Origin: Paracyclopina nana
Taxonomy: Eukaryota > Arthropoda > Copepoda > Cyclopoida > Cyclopettidae
Reading direction: 5' to 3'
Assembly: GCA_019096065.1 (NCBI GenBank)
Contig: JAGUCH010000002.1
Span: 8,940,501 to 9,004,500 of the forward strand
Length of the DNA stretch: 64,000 nt
Part shown: positions 10,971 through 22,752 of the stretch, in pieces
Position numbering within the stretch: the stretch's first letter is position 1
Layout of the letters: each line of letters opens with the position of its first letter
Translations under genes and position numbers: made by a program
Notes under the pieces: generated by a model
Told to the model about the DNA's origin: nothing
Databases searched by the model: none
The model's input: only the letters and a program-made list of their open reading frames with translations

Positions 10971-12332
10971 TCAAGCCAGATTGTTGTTGTCGTCAACAGT
11001 GACATTCTCGACTTCAGGAACATTGGGTTGCTCAGCTGGAGCAACTTCTTCCTTAAGAGCATCCTCGACTTCAGGAATGCGAACAAGCTCACAAGCAGCT
11101 TCTTTTTTCTCACCATCCAAATCACCGCCATCATTTGAGCCATTTTCAACAGAAGCATCACTAGGGGCATCATTAGGGGCATCCCTTTTCTCCTCCTCAT
11201 GGCGATCTTCTACTTCAGACCTTTTCTTCTCCAAAACTTCAGGCGAGGCTTTACAATCGACTTCGTCAGAATTTGAGCTGTTTGGCTCAGTATCCAAATC
11301 AATACGCGAAATGGCCCCTTCAACTTCAAAAAGGGCCAGCTTCAGGGTGTTAAGCGTAGCTGCCAAGTCACTCAGCGAGGACTTTTTACGGTCGTTGGTA
11401 GTCACCTCGGACATTTTCCTCGAGTACGACCAATTAGGATCAATGGCTGGATCCACAACGAACTCGCCATCTCGCTTGAGGCTGACATAGATGGTAGGCC
11501 GTAACTTGTACTTGTTATTGCGGTAGATTCCCAAGCTAGAGAAGACATTGGGCTTGTACAGGAGCTCATTCCTGATGGATATAGCTCTTAGCGAGGCTGC
11601 GATTTCTAAGATCTCCTTTTCGTTGGTCATGTCGTTGTGCAAGATAGAGATGACATGCGACTGGTCATTGTTGCGATCAACCCCTGGGACAGAGATGTCG
11701 TTCACAGGAGAGATTTTGATTCCAATAACTCCTGGAGGCATTTTGTCGCAAGCTAATTGCGACGCGACAATCTTCCAAGTTTCATCCAAATTGGGCCCAT
11801 TATACCGGCAAATCCATTTGCCGCCGATGACACCATGCTTGATGGCCAATTGCTTGATGGTGTCAAACGTGACTTCAACGTCCGATTCTTCAGTCATTTG
11901 ACGCCATTCCTCGGCCAACGCGAGTTGCTTGCCATCGGCCTCAAAAAGCTCGCGCCTTTGCTCATCGGTGATGGTTTTGGAGAGGACAACGATCCACCCC
12001 ACTCCATCAGAACGGCGAACCTTGGAAGGCGGAAACTGGTTGAACCAGTCGCCTAATTCGAGCTTGTTTCGTCCAGAGGAAAGGTCAAAGACGATAGGCT
12101 TGTCATCCCGAGACATGGCACTCTCCATGGCTAGACTTTCGGCTGAGACGGGGCGCGAAGGCCTCTGAGCTGGGCCTTGAAAATGTCTGCCGCGAAAGCC
12201 GTACGGTTTCCTGTCATATCCAGGCTTGTAGAATTTCCCGCGATAACGCGAATCCTTCCTTCGCCAATTCTTGTTTTCGTCAATGGAAGCATCGCCGCGA
12301 GAATCAAATTTTTCCTTTGTTGCTTCAGCCAT
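10971..12332 (-). CDS. UPF0696 family protein (C11orf68-like)
   Basis: A single-exon minus-strand gene encodes 453 residues. The central part (about 75-305) matches the UPF0696/DUF1917 family (human C11orf68/BLES03), a fold resembling eukaryotic initiation factor 4E. Landmarks are PIVFDLSSG, LGDWFNQFPPSKV, DGVGWIVVLSK, TIKQLAIKHGVIGGKWICRY, and YKPNVFSSLGIYRNNKYKLR followed by PTIYVS. The molecular role of the family is not established. Around this core are an N-terminal Arg/Gly/Tyr-rich segment (RRKDSRYRGKFYKPGYDRKP), suggesting RNA binding or methylation, and a strongly acidic tail of about 110 residues. The start at 12332 is an ATG with no other in-frame ATG upstream in view. Lack of introns in an intron-containing neighbourhood is notable but not unusual for this family. 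Confidence 0.85.
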   Translation of the reverse strand: MAEATKEKFDSRGDASIDENKNWRRKDSRYRGKFYKPGYDRKPYGFRGRHFQGPAQRPSRPVSAESLAMESAMSRDDKPIVFDLSSGRNKLELGDWFNQFPPSKVRRSDGVGWIVVLSKTITDEQRRELFEADGKQLALAEEWRQMTEESDVEVTFDTIKQLAIKHGVIGGKWICRYNGPNLDETWKIVASQLACDKMPPGVIGIKISPVNDISVPGVDRNNDQSHVISILHNDMTNEKEILEIAASLRAISIRNELLYKPNVFSSLGIYRNNKYKLRPTIYVSLKRDGEFVVDPAIDPNWSYSRKMSEVTTNDRKKSSLSDLAATLNTLKLALFEVEGAISRIDLDTEPNSSNSDEVDCKASPEVLEKKRSEVEDRHEEEKRDAPNDAPSDASVENGSNDGGDLDGEKKEAACELVRIPEVEDALKEEVAPAEQPNVPEVENVTVDDNNNLA

Positions 12333-14512
12333 CGCTACTAAATTTCAAGCGTTGAAACTAAAGATTGTAGTTTGGAAACGGAAATAGTACAATTTGTATT
12401 ATCAACAAACTTGTCTAGTTTGATTTTCAGAGTTTCCAGGCGAGGTCGCAGTTAACCGCACTGCGAGATGTGGCTAAAGTGATCACAAAGTGGCCACTTT
12501 ATTTCATAACGTTCATTCAAATTCAAACGAAATTTAAATTCATGGTCTCATGGACCAGGGGGCAGGGGCAGGGAATCAAAAAATATCAAGGGTAAGTTAC
12601 GCTATTCTGACTCAAATATGAAGCCCACAAGAAAACTGTGAATTTACAACTCTGGCATTCTCTTTCCACGTGAGCGCGCGCCAAGTGGCAAGTGCAGAAG
12701 TGCTACGCGTGATTTTTAGAGTTATCAACGGATTTTTAGGCTTCCGACCACCTTTTTGGCCAAAAACGACCACTTTTGGGACCACAATTTTTCAGACTAT
12801 TTAAACGCGCTATCTATAGCGCAATTAATACCAAAAAATGCCAAAAAGACTTTAACCTTTGTTTTCAATATCTGGTAACTATGAATCAGCCGTGAATTTT
12901 TATTAAGCTTTTTACTAATATTGAAATTTTCAATAAGAACTTCAAAAATACTTGTAATAGAAACAATATATTTTGATCTAATTAGAATTGAGAATAAAAG
13001 CACCATTTGGGCTCAAATGAATACTTTTGAAGATATGACGAATCAAAAGTCTGCCCTAGCCCAGATGTAGTCAGCCAGCGCCGAGGGTTTATTATTGTCT
13101 CTTTTGGAGCGTGACCACTACGTACATAACGCACCCTATGACGTCATCACTTATGCACTTCTCTTAAAATATAAGTCTCTGCAACCACCTACACAAAACG
13201 CCCGATACTCACAAAATGTCCTTTTGTTATCTTCAAAGTCTTTTTAAGCAATGTTGGATTGAAATGGATAAATTATAGGTTTGAAATGTCTCTAAAGTGT
13301 GTCATTACATAGAGAATAAAAGACTTCTTTAGGTAATGTAGGAGAGCTCAATATCTGTAAAAAAAAATCAAGCCTTGGAACTGGAAAATTCAAAAAACTT
13401 TTTTTGAGACTCATGTCACACTCTGAAGCAATTGAGAGGGGGGTGAGGAAATGGTGAGGGTGGGATGAAAACCAGCAATGATTTCATTTATAATTCCTAG
13501 ACTTTTTTACTTTTTGGTAGGTAGTTGTAGGAAGATATTAGTGAAAAAATGCAATCCCCAGCCAAAAATAGCAACATAGTTTCAGTTAAAGGGCTTGTTT
13601 TGGGCAATTTCTTGTTTACTTGGCAGCTTGCCTGCTAGCATAGGCCAGCCAAAAACCTATTGGCAGCAATGCACTGATATTTCGACAAAACCTTATATTC
13701 AGCTAAAGCTAAGTAAGCTGTTCATGAAACCCTCAATTATTTACTGGCCCTGGTGTTGGCATGAACCCGTCACATCACTGAGAAGACCTTAAGACCCACA
13801 TTTACTTATATTTTCTTTAAAATGCAAGTAATCACATCAATTCGATTTTTTGCCTTGCGACAGTTGATTCGTGAAAAGTAAGGTATAAATGGAATACTGT
13901 GGAATGGAATACTATGCTGCAAAGGAATGCAGGGCATGTTGAGGTTGGTTATTTTGACGTATCGATACGTTAAAACATGACGAAGCTTTTAATTGAGTCG
14001 GATCTGCGAGTCTGCCAACAAACATCAATTCATTGTCTAGGAACTTGTTTGACATGATGTATAATTGGCAATTAATGAGGCGAGCCGTTTCGTTTTTCCA
14101 TAAAAATGCATTTAGATAAGGATCCCGCTAGGATTTGGTTACGAAGGTGAATAAATCAGAAGCAAACGAGCTCGTCGTCACAAAGACCTGTTGTTTTGCT
14201 GGTTTCACGGCAAATAGAATGATGGGTTAATGGCCGGTGACCATTTATTTTTCCCGAAAAACCAAGCTTGTTTTTGTTTTGTAAGCTGGTTGATTTTGCG
14301 AGGAGCTCACGCCACCCTTTGTTGGAGTCATAGCTTCCACTCGCTCCAACGGTAGTAGATCTTCTAATCATTGCTGCTGTAGCTGCTGCGGTCATCTCTC
14401 TGGCTGCATCTACAAAACGAGAATGATTGGATCTACACTTTTGCAGCTGCCTCCATCCCTCCCTGCTTAGTATAATGCCAGCTATTTTAGGTTCAGTAGG
14501 CGTTGGGACGCT
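12333..14512. other. 2.2 kb gene-poor intergenic region
   Basis: AT-rich DNA with poly-A and poly-T runs. It holds the 5' region of the UPF0696 gene. Short open frames here look random. I found no paired terminal repeats, tRNA box or family match. Confidence 0.4.
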
Positions 14513-14716
14513 ATGGCAGCAACCGAATGCAGCGGCCCAAATTGCAGCGAGGACGTGCGTGATTTGCAAGAGGCCACGCTGGAGCGCATCGCGGGCATTT
14601 GCCCTCGGCCCTCGAAAGCGGTGATTGACATGATTGCCCGACAGATGAGCCTTTCTCGGGCTGAAGTGATGGCGTATTTCGTGCGAGCATCGAGAAACGC
14701 TCTCCGCCACCAGTGA
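14513..14716 (+). CDS. Possible 67-residue homeodomain-like small protein
   Basis: An ATG-started ORF in a locally GC-rich patch encodes 67 residues. After a short lead (MAATECSGPNCSEDVRDLQE) it reads like the three helices of a homeodomain: PRPSKAVIDMIARQM as helix 2 and SLSRAEVMAYFVRASRNALR as helix 3. The invariant core Trp48 would be Tyr, Phe49 is kept and the DNA-contacting Asn51 is Arg, so classical DNA binding is doubtful. Size and degeneracy recall vertebrate HOPX (73 residues), but I do not claim orthology. A splice-acceptor-like TTTTAG lies just upstream, so this may be the last exon of a larger gene. A 237-residue frame on the opposite strand overlaps it and resembles nothing. Coding status is uncertain. 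Confidence 0.38.
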   Translation: MAATECSGPNCSEDVRDLQEATLERIAGICPRPSKAVIDMIARQMSLSRAEVMAYFVRASRNALRHQ

Positions 14717-15181
14717 ATAGGATCGCGGCGTAGCAGACTGCACATTGTGTACACATTGCGGAGGAAACAGGTAGAAGAAGACGACGACCCCAGCTTGGTC
14801 ATCGGCAGCCAGAGTTGGGGTCACGGTAGCCGGAGGCCACTTAGCGAGCGAGTGGGGTGACGTTCTCACGCCAGGCTAAATTTAGTGAAGAACAGCGCAG
14901 TCCGGTCCGCCGCCCGCTCGATCTTGCTGCCGCTCATGCTGCATCGAGCGGCTTGAGCAGCTAGAGAGAAACGAGGCTGCAACACTTTTCCAGGTGTTGG
15001 ATCTTGACAACGCCGGCCCGCGATTCCGCAGCGCCCAGGTACATGCACACGGTCGTCGCGAGCTGCTCAGCGCTGGTGAAAGAGACAAAGCTGGCAACCT
15101 TAGTGCCCATCCGATCATCGACAAGACCGTTTTCACCAGTATGCTAGCATAGCTACGTCGCCCCCCCTCCCCCAAGACGCC
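14717..15181. promoter_or_regulatory. GC-rich 5' region of the polo-like kinase gene
   Basis: This stretch is GC-rich compared with its surroundings and runs directly into the kinase start codon. It likely contains the promoter and 5' untranslated region. A long antisense frame across the kinase exon is a by-product of GC-rich codons. Confidence 0.35.
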
Positions 15182-18022
15182 ATGACGGCCACGGCCGCAC
15201 CCCATGCACCCACCTTTCACGACAACGAGGGGTCGTCCTCGTCGGCCTCCTCCGCGTCCTCCGTCTCCGTGCCCTCCGCGAGGCCGCAGCCGCCCTTCCA
15301 GAGGTCCAACTCGTCGCCCTCCATGTCGCAGTTCTTCAAGCTCGCCACCGCCACCGCCAAGGATGACACCGACCTCTCCCCCGAAGACTTCATCGTCGAC
15401 CCCAAAACCCACCAGACCTTCAGGAAGGGCAGGCTCATCGGCAAGGGCGGGTTCGCCAAGGTCTACGAGGTGGTCAAGCTCAACGCGGAGGCAGGCAGCG
15501 AGCCACTGGCCGACAAGATCATCGACAAGGAGGTCTTCAGCCGGAGGAGCACCTCCAAGGACAAGGTGAAGCGAGAGATCCTCCTCCATCGGGATCTCAT
15601 CCACCCCAACGTGGTTCGCTTCCATAACTTCTTCAGCGACGGTGAGAATTTCCCGATTTCTCTCGTAGTAATGGTGGTCTTGGTTGGGAGCGCCATATGA
15701 AAATTATAATGGGCCGCCTCTGGAGCTTTTTTGGTAAAAAAAATCACTTGGAGCGATGTTTGCCCCGCATAAATAACTGCAGCCAGTTAGAACTGACTCA
15801 ACTTTAATTCAATTCCTTGTCATCAATGTTGGCATTGTAATCTACCTGGATGTTGAAATGAGTTTCAAGCGATACGTATCATATATGCAGATGATTCATT
15901 CATTAGCAGTTTCACTTCCTCAATTAGCAGTGAGTCACATTTCAAGTCCAATAATAGTAACCCCAAATGCCATCAATATGAATGCAGTTCCCACGAAGTC
16001 AAGGCATTTTTTATAGAAGTGATGCTCTAGCTAGATACATACAGTGTACATGTGGGCCCAGGTCGAGACGACAAGCGAAATGGGTGTGACGCACATGCAC
16101 GACAACCCATAGTTTGGTTGATAGACACACCGGGGAGAAAACTACAAAAAAAAACCACAGCAGCAAGCTCTTCAATGTATTGAAAAGAACACTGTTTTAT
16201 GCTGTTAATTGGCCCAACTAATGCAATATTGGTGCAACTATTTGCTGGCCAGTAAAAGTGTAGTTTGTGCACAAAGCGCAACATTTTGCCTGGCGAATTT
16301 TTTTCCTGCTTCTCACTACTAAACGGCCTTGGTGCTAGCTGCACAGCTCCTCGAATAATGCAGACAATAGCTACATCAACCTTTTTTCCCTCCTTTCTAG
16401 CTGAGGGGAACGTTCATATTTTGTTGGAGTACTGCAGCCAAAAATCGCTATTGCACGTGATGAAAAATCGAAAAGTGCTGACTGAACCCGAGGTGCGATA
16501 TTACATGCTGCAAATATGCGAGGGCGTCAGATACCTTCATAAAAAGCACATTTTGCACCGAGATCTCAAATTGGGCAACATGTTCCTCACGTGGGATATG
16601 ACTGTCAAGATCGGGGATTTTGGCCTCGCGACGCAGCATCAAGCCAGCATCTCATCGGCCTCAACTCTGTGTGGCACCCCAAATTACATAGCACCCGAGG
16701 TGCTGCGCAAACAAGGCCACGGTTACGAGGCCGACGTTTGGGCCCTGGGATGCATGATGTTTGCCATGCTGGTGGGTACGCCCCCATTCGAGACCAAATC
16801 CCTTGGGAGGACATATGCCAAAATTGCTGCCAATGAGTACGAGATCCCCGAGAGGCTGTCTTCGTCTGCCAAAGCCTTCATATCTATGCTACTGAATCCG
16901 GATCCCAAATGCAGAGGCCACTTGCATCAACAGGGACACCCGTCTGACCTACTGTCCCACCCATTCTTCATGAGCGGCCTCTGCCCTCGAAAGCTTCCTC
17001 AAAGCGCTGCCATCGTACCTCCCATTCTGGCCATAGAAACCATCCTCAGTGATATCAACACCTCCACGTCCATGATGGACATCACCGACTCTGGCATGCC
17101 AGGCAGCCCCAACGGCTCCAACGGCAAGACGAAATCCTCGCTCAGGCAAAAGTTCAGCCAAATGTTCTCCAATGTTCCGACCACGGCCTGCCTTCAGCCC
17201 CACGGCCATCCTCACCAGCAGCATCTGCCCTATATTCCGAGCAGTATTAGCAACCTCACTCAATACAGGCCTGGTGACCAGCTCATCGGACTGATTATCG
17301 ACTCTCTCGAGCACTGGGTTGGCCGCAGGCCCTCCATATCAACCTGCGAGTCCGAGGCCGCCCTCTGCAGCCCCATCAGCGTCGTGCCAATCTTTGTCTC
17401 AAAATGGATTGACTACTCAAACAAATATGGCTTTGGCTACCAGCTCTCCGACAAGACAGTCGGCGTTCTCTTCAACGAAGGTACTCGCATTTGCCAGTCA
17501 GCCTCGGAGGACCAATGCTATGAGTTCACCGATGTTCGGGGCAAATCCGTGGCTTGGAACGCCTCCGCTCCGCCGCCCTCATTTATAGATCTCAGTTCAA
17601 GGCTGAAACTGCTAGACTACTTCTCGCGCTACATGGAGGAAAACCTGGCGGAGGGTGTGATCTTGAGCCTTTGTGCCAACCAGCTAAGGGTGGCCACTCG
17701 CCACCGCTCCGTCATACCCCAGGTTGTGAGGTGGACGAGGAATCAATCAGCTGTGATTATGGAACTCAACAACGGCTCCGTCCAAATCAACTTCATTCGC
17801 GATCACGCCAAAGTGATCTTTTGGGGAGTGGAGAACAACTCATTGCTCTTGACTTACATGGCCACTGATAAGGCCCCAATCACCTACAACGTAAGGACAC
17901 TGCCGCGGCTAATGACAACTGCCAACTCGCCACTGCTCATCATCGACCAGAAGATCTCACAATCACTGATCGTGCTCAGGGACCTGGCTGAAAATCTGCA
18001 ATCACAATCCAGAGGCTGCTGA
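15182..18022 (+). CDS. Polo-like kinase, PLK2/PLK3 type
   Basis: Two exons (15182-15641 and 16401-18022) joined over a 759-base intron give 693 residues. The Ser/Pro-rich N-terminus (1-75) is followed by a Ser/Thr kinase domain (about 80-345): GKGGFAKVYE glycine loop, Lys112, HRDLKLGN (Asp207), DFGLA (Asp226), and activation-loop Thr242 in STLCGTPNYIAPE. Two polo boxes fill about 440-690 (FVSKWIDYSNKYGFGYQLSD, VGVLFNEGTRI, YFSRYMEENL, NNGSVQINFIRDHAKVIFWG). Wording such as LLEYCSQKSL, RKVLTEPEVRYY, KQGHG and NKYGFGYQLSD is closer to PLK2/PLK3 than PLK1/Polo. These kinases act in cell-cycle and stress responses; polo boxes bind phosphorylated docking sites. All catalytic residues are present. 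A few extra residues (RGHLHQQGHPSDLL) lie near the end of the kinase lobe. Position 15182 is the first good ATG. Confidence 0.92.
15642..16400. other. Intron 1 of the polo-like kinase gene
   Basis: A 759-base AT-rich intron with GT-AG ends (GTGAGA ... TTTCTAG). The long kinase frame extends into its 3' part by chance. No repeat or RNA gene was seen. Confidence 0.6.
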
Positions 18023-18252
18023 TCTACTCGGCAACCTCGTCTTCCAGAAGTTGCATTCGAAGTTATGCTCCAGTTGAAAAAATCATCAATATATTTTCAT
18101 GATCTCCAAATCATATCAAAAATCAGCATCAGTTACATGAAGAAACATACATGTAGGAACTTTTGTTATGACACTTCACTCAATTTCTATACTAGGCTAC
18201 GTGAAATCCATTAAAATAGCATTCAATTGAAATTACACACCGTTGCTGGCCT

Positions 18253-18262
18253 AATAAATAAA
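18253..18262 (+). terminator. Overlapping AATAAA poly(A) signals of the kinase gene
   Basis: AATAAATAAA lies 231 bases beyond the kinase stop and just 17 bases short of the stop of the convergent MYND gene, so the two transcripts probably meet or overlap here. Confidence 0.5.
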
Positions 18263-18278
18263 TGTGCCGAGTTGATTC

Positions 18279-21200
18279 TTACATTAACTTGCCGAACTTT
18301 TTGAATCCGAAAGCATCATCTTCAACAAGGCCAGACGAGTCAATCAGAGGCCCATTAAAAACATGGCCTTTGCGGGCCCGACGGTTGGCTACAACCAAAG
18401 CCTCGCAGTGGGCTGGTCCCATTTTGCCAAACACAGTCATCATCTCCAGCACACCTTTGTCCGTGCACAAAAATTCATGATGGGCCTTACATTTTTTCAT
18501 GCACGCATCACTGCAATATCTCGCAATATTGCACACCTCGCAGATCTTTAACGATTTCTTGGGTGGCAGTCCGCAATAATGGCAATAATACATCACTTGG
18601 TAGAGCAAAAAAGAAGTCGGGCTCTGCTTGGCGCTAGATTTTTTGTCAGTGCTGTTGACATTGTCATCACTCATCACTTGGCGCACTTTGGCCAAGTCCG
18701 TGTGTAGCGCCAGCAGCCACTTGTTCAATACCTCCATTTGGCCGTAAAAGGCAAAGTCACCGATGCTAAAATAGGCAACCTCTTCAGGGTCCAGCCTGGC
18801 GTAGTCACACATAGTGATAACGCTACATAAAGCGTTCTTGAAGGAGGTGATCAGCGCAACCCGACCCCAATAGGAGTTGACATACCTTTGCAACTGCTTG
18901 CTATTGTTGAACCTATGCAGATTGGCCATAACTTCGTAGCAAGAGTAACGTGTGCCAGTATTGTAAATTTCATCGATCATGCCAATGGATTGAGCGGAAG
19001 TTGACAGGAGAGCTGTAATGAGAGTCTTCAGCTTTGAGGCTTGCAAATTGCCGCATTTCTTCTTCAACCTCCGAGTTTGCTCTAAATTCAGCTCGTTCTG
19101 CATGGCTACTTCGTTTCGCGTTTTTCTATGCACCTTTTCCACAACAACCATAGGCAACAGCTTGAGCATCATGAACTGCAAGAACTGAAAGAGCCTCTTG
19201 AGGCTCAGCACAGTGTTGATTGGGTGAGAGGTGCCTTCATCATGCTTGAAAATTGGCTTCAAATAGAGGAGCCGATTGAAGGCAACAAAGGCAGCAGTGA
19301 GATCATTCAAAGGCATCGCCATCTTGGTCAACTGGCTGGCTTCCTCGAAAATTCGGGTGGCCTTTTCAGTCCAATTGCCAGTGCGCCTGGTAATGACGTG
19401 AATTTCGTGAGTCCATGTCTGAAAGCTTTCAGATACGACGCGGCCCAGTTGAAAGTCCTTCAACTCAAACAGGTAGATGAACTCTCCAATACCATTCCTA
19501 CCATCGCCGGAAAATATGCCACCTTCGCATTTGGGAAAGCCCTCGAACTCGTTGGGATCTTCATGGCCATTGTAGGGTAATCTGCACTCAGAGCAAATCG
19601 ACTTGGAATGCTCCTCGCTGAAAGGATCGTTGTGGATGAATTCCGCGAGGTAGGTGACGTAGTTGTGCAGGTCCAAAGCATCCTCAGATATGGAGATGTT
19701 AAGGCAATGCGCAATCGTGGTCAAGGTGAAAAAGAAGTATCTACAAAAGTGGCACATGGCGTACATCATGCAGTAGCATTCTCCTTTTCTGGGATAAGCA
19801 CTCAGCAGAAAACCTAAGCAGAAAGCAGAATTTTAAAAATAAAGCTAAAATTGAAGATAAGAATATTTAATTTCACAAAAATGTTTGATCATTTGCTTAC
19901 AAAAATAGAGCCATCAGAATATAAAGGGCGAAAGAAACTTGAAAAATAATGCTAATTTGTGGCTACATACATGAATCAGTCCTTTTTTAGAAAAAAAGGT
20001 ACCTGAAAAGCAAAAGGGCAATTTGACAAAACACTAAAAGAGCTACGATAAATTAAGAAATGAGGCTCGTCTCTTTTGGAGCGCACTTAAGCAAAGCGAA
20101 AAAAGGTAAGTAAACGTTGACTAAATAAGCAAACGAAGGTTTGTTTGCACCATCCAAATAGGAGTAGCCTCAAAATTAGCAACCACGCAGAAAATAACGT
20201 CTAGACTGGTAAAACATAAAAAGAGTTTTTAAAGGTTGGTAAGCATTGCAGATTGCAGAGCATAGCTTTGGAATTTTTTTAGAGGATTTTGATAGGAAAT
20301 TATTAAAATGAGCAATGAAACGCATTGACATGTTACCTGTAATACCATTCAAGCAAACCAGTGCCGGATTTGAAGGGTCATAAATAGGAAATCTGGCTCG
20401 CCTGACGAAGAAGACGGGGTCAAAAAATAAACTTGGATGGGGCAAGCAAGTACACTTGCAGAGACGATGACCAAAAAAGGACTTGGTCCTATTTAAGATC
20501 ACTGGATGGTTGATGAAGTCGAGGCCCATGTGCCACAAATTTTCCTCGTTAGACGCAAGCGAGATGACATATTTGTCCAGTGCGCTCATGAATTCCTCAT
20601 TATTGGCGGGTGTCACGGAGGGACAAGTTCTACAAAGTACTGAGAGAGGCTCCTTGTGTCGATCAGAATACATCAGCGCGAGTCGTTCATGTTTGCTCAA
20701 GTGTTCAGGGAACATTGGCTTGGAGGCTTGTGGCTCTCCGGACGGCTGCCGAGGCCTCTTTCTGGCGTTATCTTGCTGCTGGCGAGGAGGCGGGGGAGGC
20801 AGTAAGGCAACTGAAGGGTTGAGCTTAACTGTCACTACAGGACCCAAAGCTTGAGGATCTACAAGAAGGTTGTCTCGAGTTGGACGCTCAAGAGCAGGAC
20901 CAATAGCAATTCCATTTGCTTCAAAATCTTTCACAGGCGATTTCACAGCCTCATTCAACACATCTCTCCTGATATCTTGAGGAGTCTTGAAGAGAGATCC
21001 ACTAGGGCGGATATTCTCCTTTTCAGCCTCTTCATAAGGCACAGAGTTGTTGTGCCTATTTAGTATAGGCCTGATATTTTTGCGAAGGCCACCTCGCATT
21101 GGCAATCTACGTTCCATTGGTAACGTAACTTTGGTCAGGCTGAAACCAACGGCATTGTTGGCCAACTCAATGAGTAAGTCTCTACAGATGAGTTCATTAA

Positions 21201-21630
21201 TGTGGCTCTCAGCCACTGAAATGGAGATTCCTAAAACTTCTTCCATTTCATCCATTTCCCTGGTAATCAAAATATGTTCTTCTGCCTTAGTCACCGATTC
21301 ATCAACTAATGCATCAAGAAGGCACCTTATGAAAGTTTGGGCTTCCTTCTCAAATGCGTCGGAACGGCTATCAGAATTGGTGATACTATCAATGACAGTG
21401 CCAGACCCATCACCACTTTCGTAAACGACAACCTCAACAGTGCTGCAATCTTCATGCGAGTACGGAATATGGTCAACTTCCTGGATTATGATTCGATTTG
21501 GCTTTTTCTTGAAGGGAAGATTTTCAACGAGCTGATCGATTATGGATTCTACCATCTTTGTTGAAGACACAATCTCCTTTGGGCCACCTTCGCCCACTTT
21601 ATGATGTACTCGGTTGCGAGTAGGGTTCAT
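18279..21630 (-). CDS. Unrecognised large protein with a C-terminal MYND zinc finger
   Basis: Two exons (21630-20337 and 19813-18279) join in phase 1 over a 523-base intron and give 942 residues. The only domain I recognise is a MYND finger at about 841-881: CHYCGLPPKKSLKICEVC, then CSDACMKKCKAHHEFLC, matching the C4-C2HC zinc pattern. MYND fingers usually bind proline-rich partners. The N-terminal 300 residues are acidic to neutral and probably disordered, with a PPPPP run near residue 285. The middle has many cysteines (residues 330-530: CRTCPS, CKCTC, CYC, CHFC, CSEC), which may be further metal sites. There is no SET domain, so this is not a SMYD protein. The exon join gives CLNGITGFLLSAYPRKGECYC without a break. 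The function is unknown. Confidence 0.72.
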
Positions 21631-22741
21631 CCTTTTCTAAAAGAGACGCGAGGGTAACATCAAAAATCATACATGATGCAGCTCTTAAAAATCAAAAGAT
21701 AGAAAGTACTAATAATTTTAGGTTTATTATTCTACAAAATGTTGAATGGTTATTATTCAACAATTATCAGCAATTATCTGGAGTGGCTTGGATAGTCTCC
21801 CAGGATGCTTTGTAGCTGCTTACATGTATTACAGTGGCAGACGATTCAAACGCAATTAATTGAAAATTAAATGAGCATTTTGTGTGCTATTCAATAGGCG
21901 AAAGTTCAGATACTCGTGCCGTTAGTTTTATGCTATAGGGAGCAGAAGACAGACAAAATGCAATAGATGGTGCTGAATTTTTGGATCTTTGGCGTGCGTG
22001 TAAGCTTCTAACAAAAAGTAAACAAAACGTTTTCTAGAATTGTAGGGAAGAAATGACAAAGAGAGCTCTCTTTTTGAGCTTGTAATAGTACAATTGATTC
22101 AAGGAACAGAATGGTACCATTTTGAGTAAGATTCATTAAAGTCAAGGAATTTTGGATCATGAGTCACATCATATCCAGACCTGAGCATGATGGATCGAAT
22201 AAGACAAAACAGCCTTACTTTTTGGAGCTCAACTCTATGTGAGTTCAAAACAATCAAGTTCATCTAGTGTGGATTCAATAAAAATAGCCAGTTTTTTAAC
22301 AAATTAGCCATTACATGCAATGAATTGAGGAAAAAGTATTTTCTGGTAATCATGATGGCCATGCTATAGTTGTTGTACTGGAAAAAGCTAAGAAAATTGG
22401 AAAAAGGCAGCCCAAAAGTAGTGAACTGTCCCTTATTATTAGAAATAATCCTCAAAAACTTGGTAATATCTTTGAATCTGGGGCTTTGAAAATAGGTATC
22501 TGTAGCATAGCATATCTTTTAAATTAAAATTAGTTTAGAGAACCAAGGAGAACCAAAAGATATTGCACCTCTAATCAGAGAACCAGCCAATTTTAACTGT
22601 GAGCCCACCTAGACAAGGCAGTTCTCAGCCCACCATGGCTTCGACTAAAATCCGCAAGTAGCAATATGGCTCTTCTAGTTTCGCTCTATTAGCTGAGCTA
22701 TAGTTAACTCCTCCTAGCGGCCAAAACCATTACTACCAGAG
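21631..22741. other. Intergenic DNA upstream of the MYND gene
   Basis: About 1.1 kb of AT-rich DNA holds the 5' region of the MYND gene. I see no coding region or paired repeat before the foldback element that follows. Confidence 0.35.
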
Positions 22742-22752
22742 CCTCCGTAAGC

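Noticed and set aside
14156-14869. 237-codon open frame on the minus strand
   Set aside because: No family resemblance and mixed low-order composition; it overlaps the homeodomain-like frame, which makes better sense. A coding role is not excluded.
14882-15625. 247-codon minus-strand frame over the kinase first exon
   Set aside because: It mirrors the GC-rich codons of the polo-like kinase exon and has a Gly/Arg/Asp composition typical of shadow frames.
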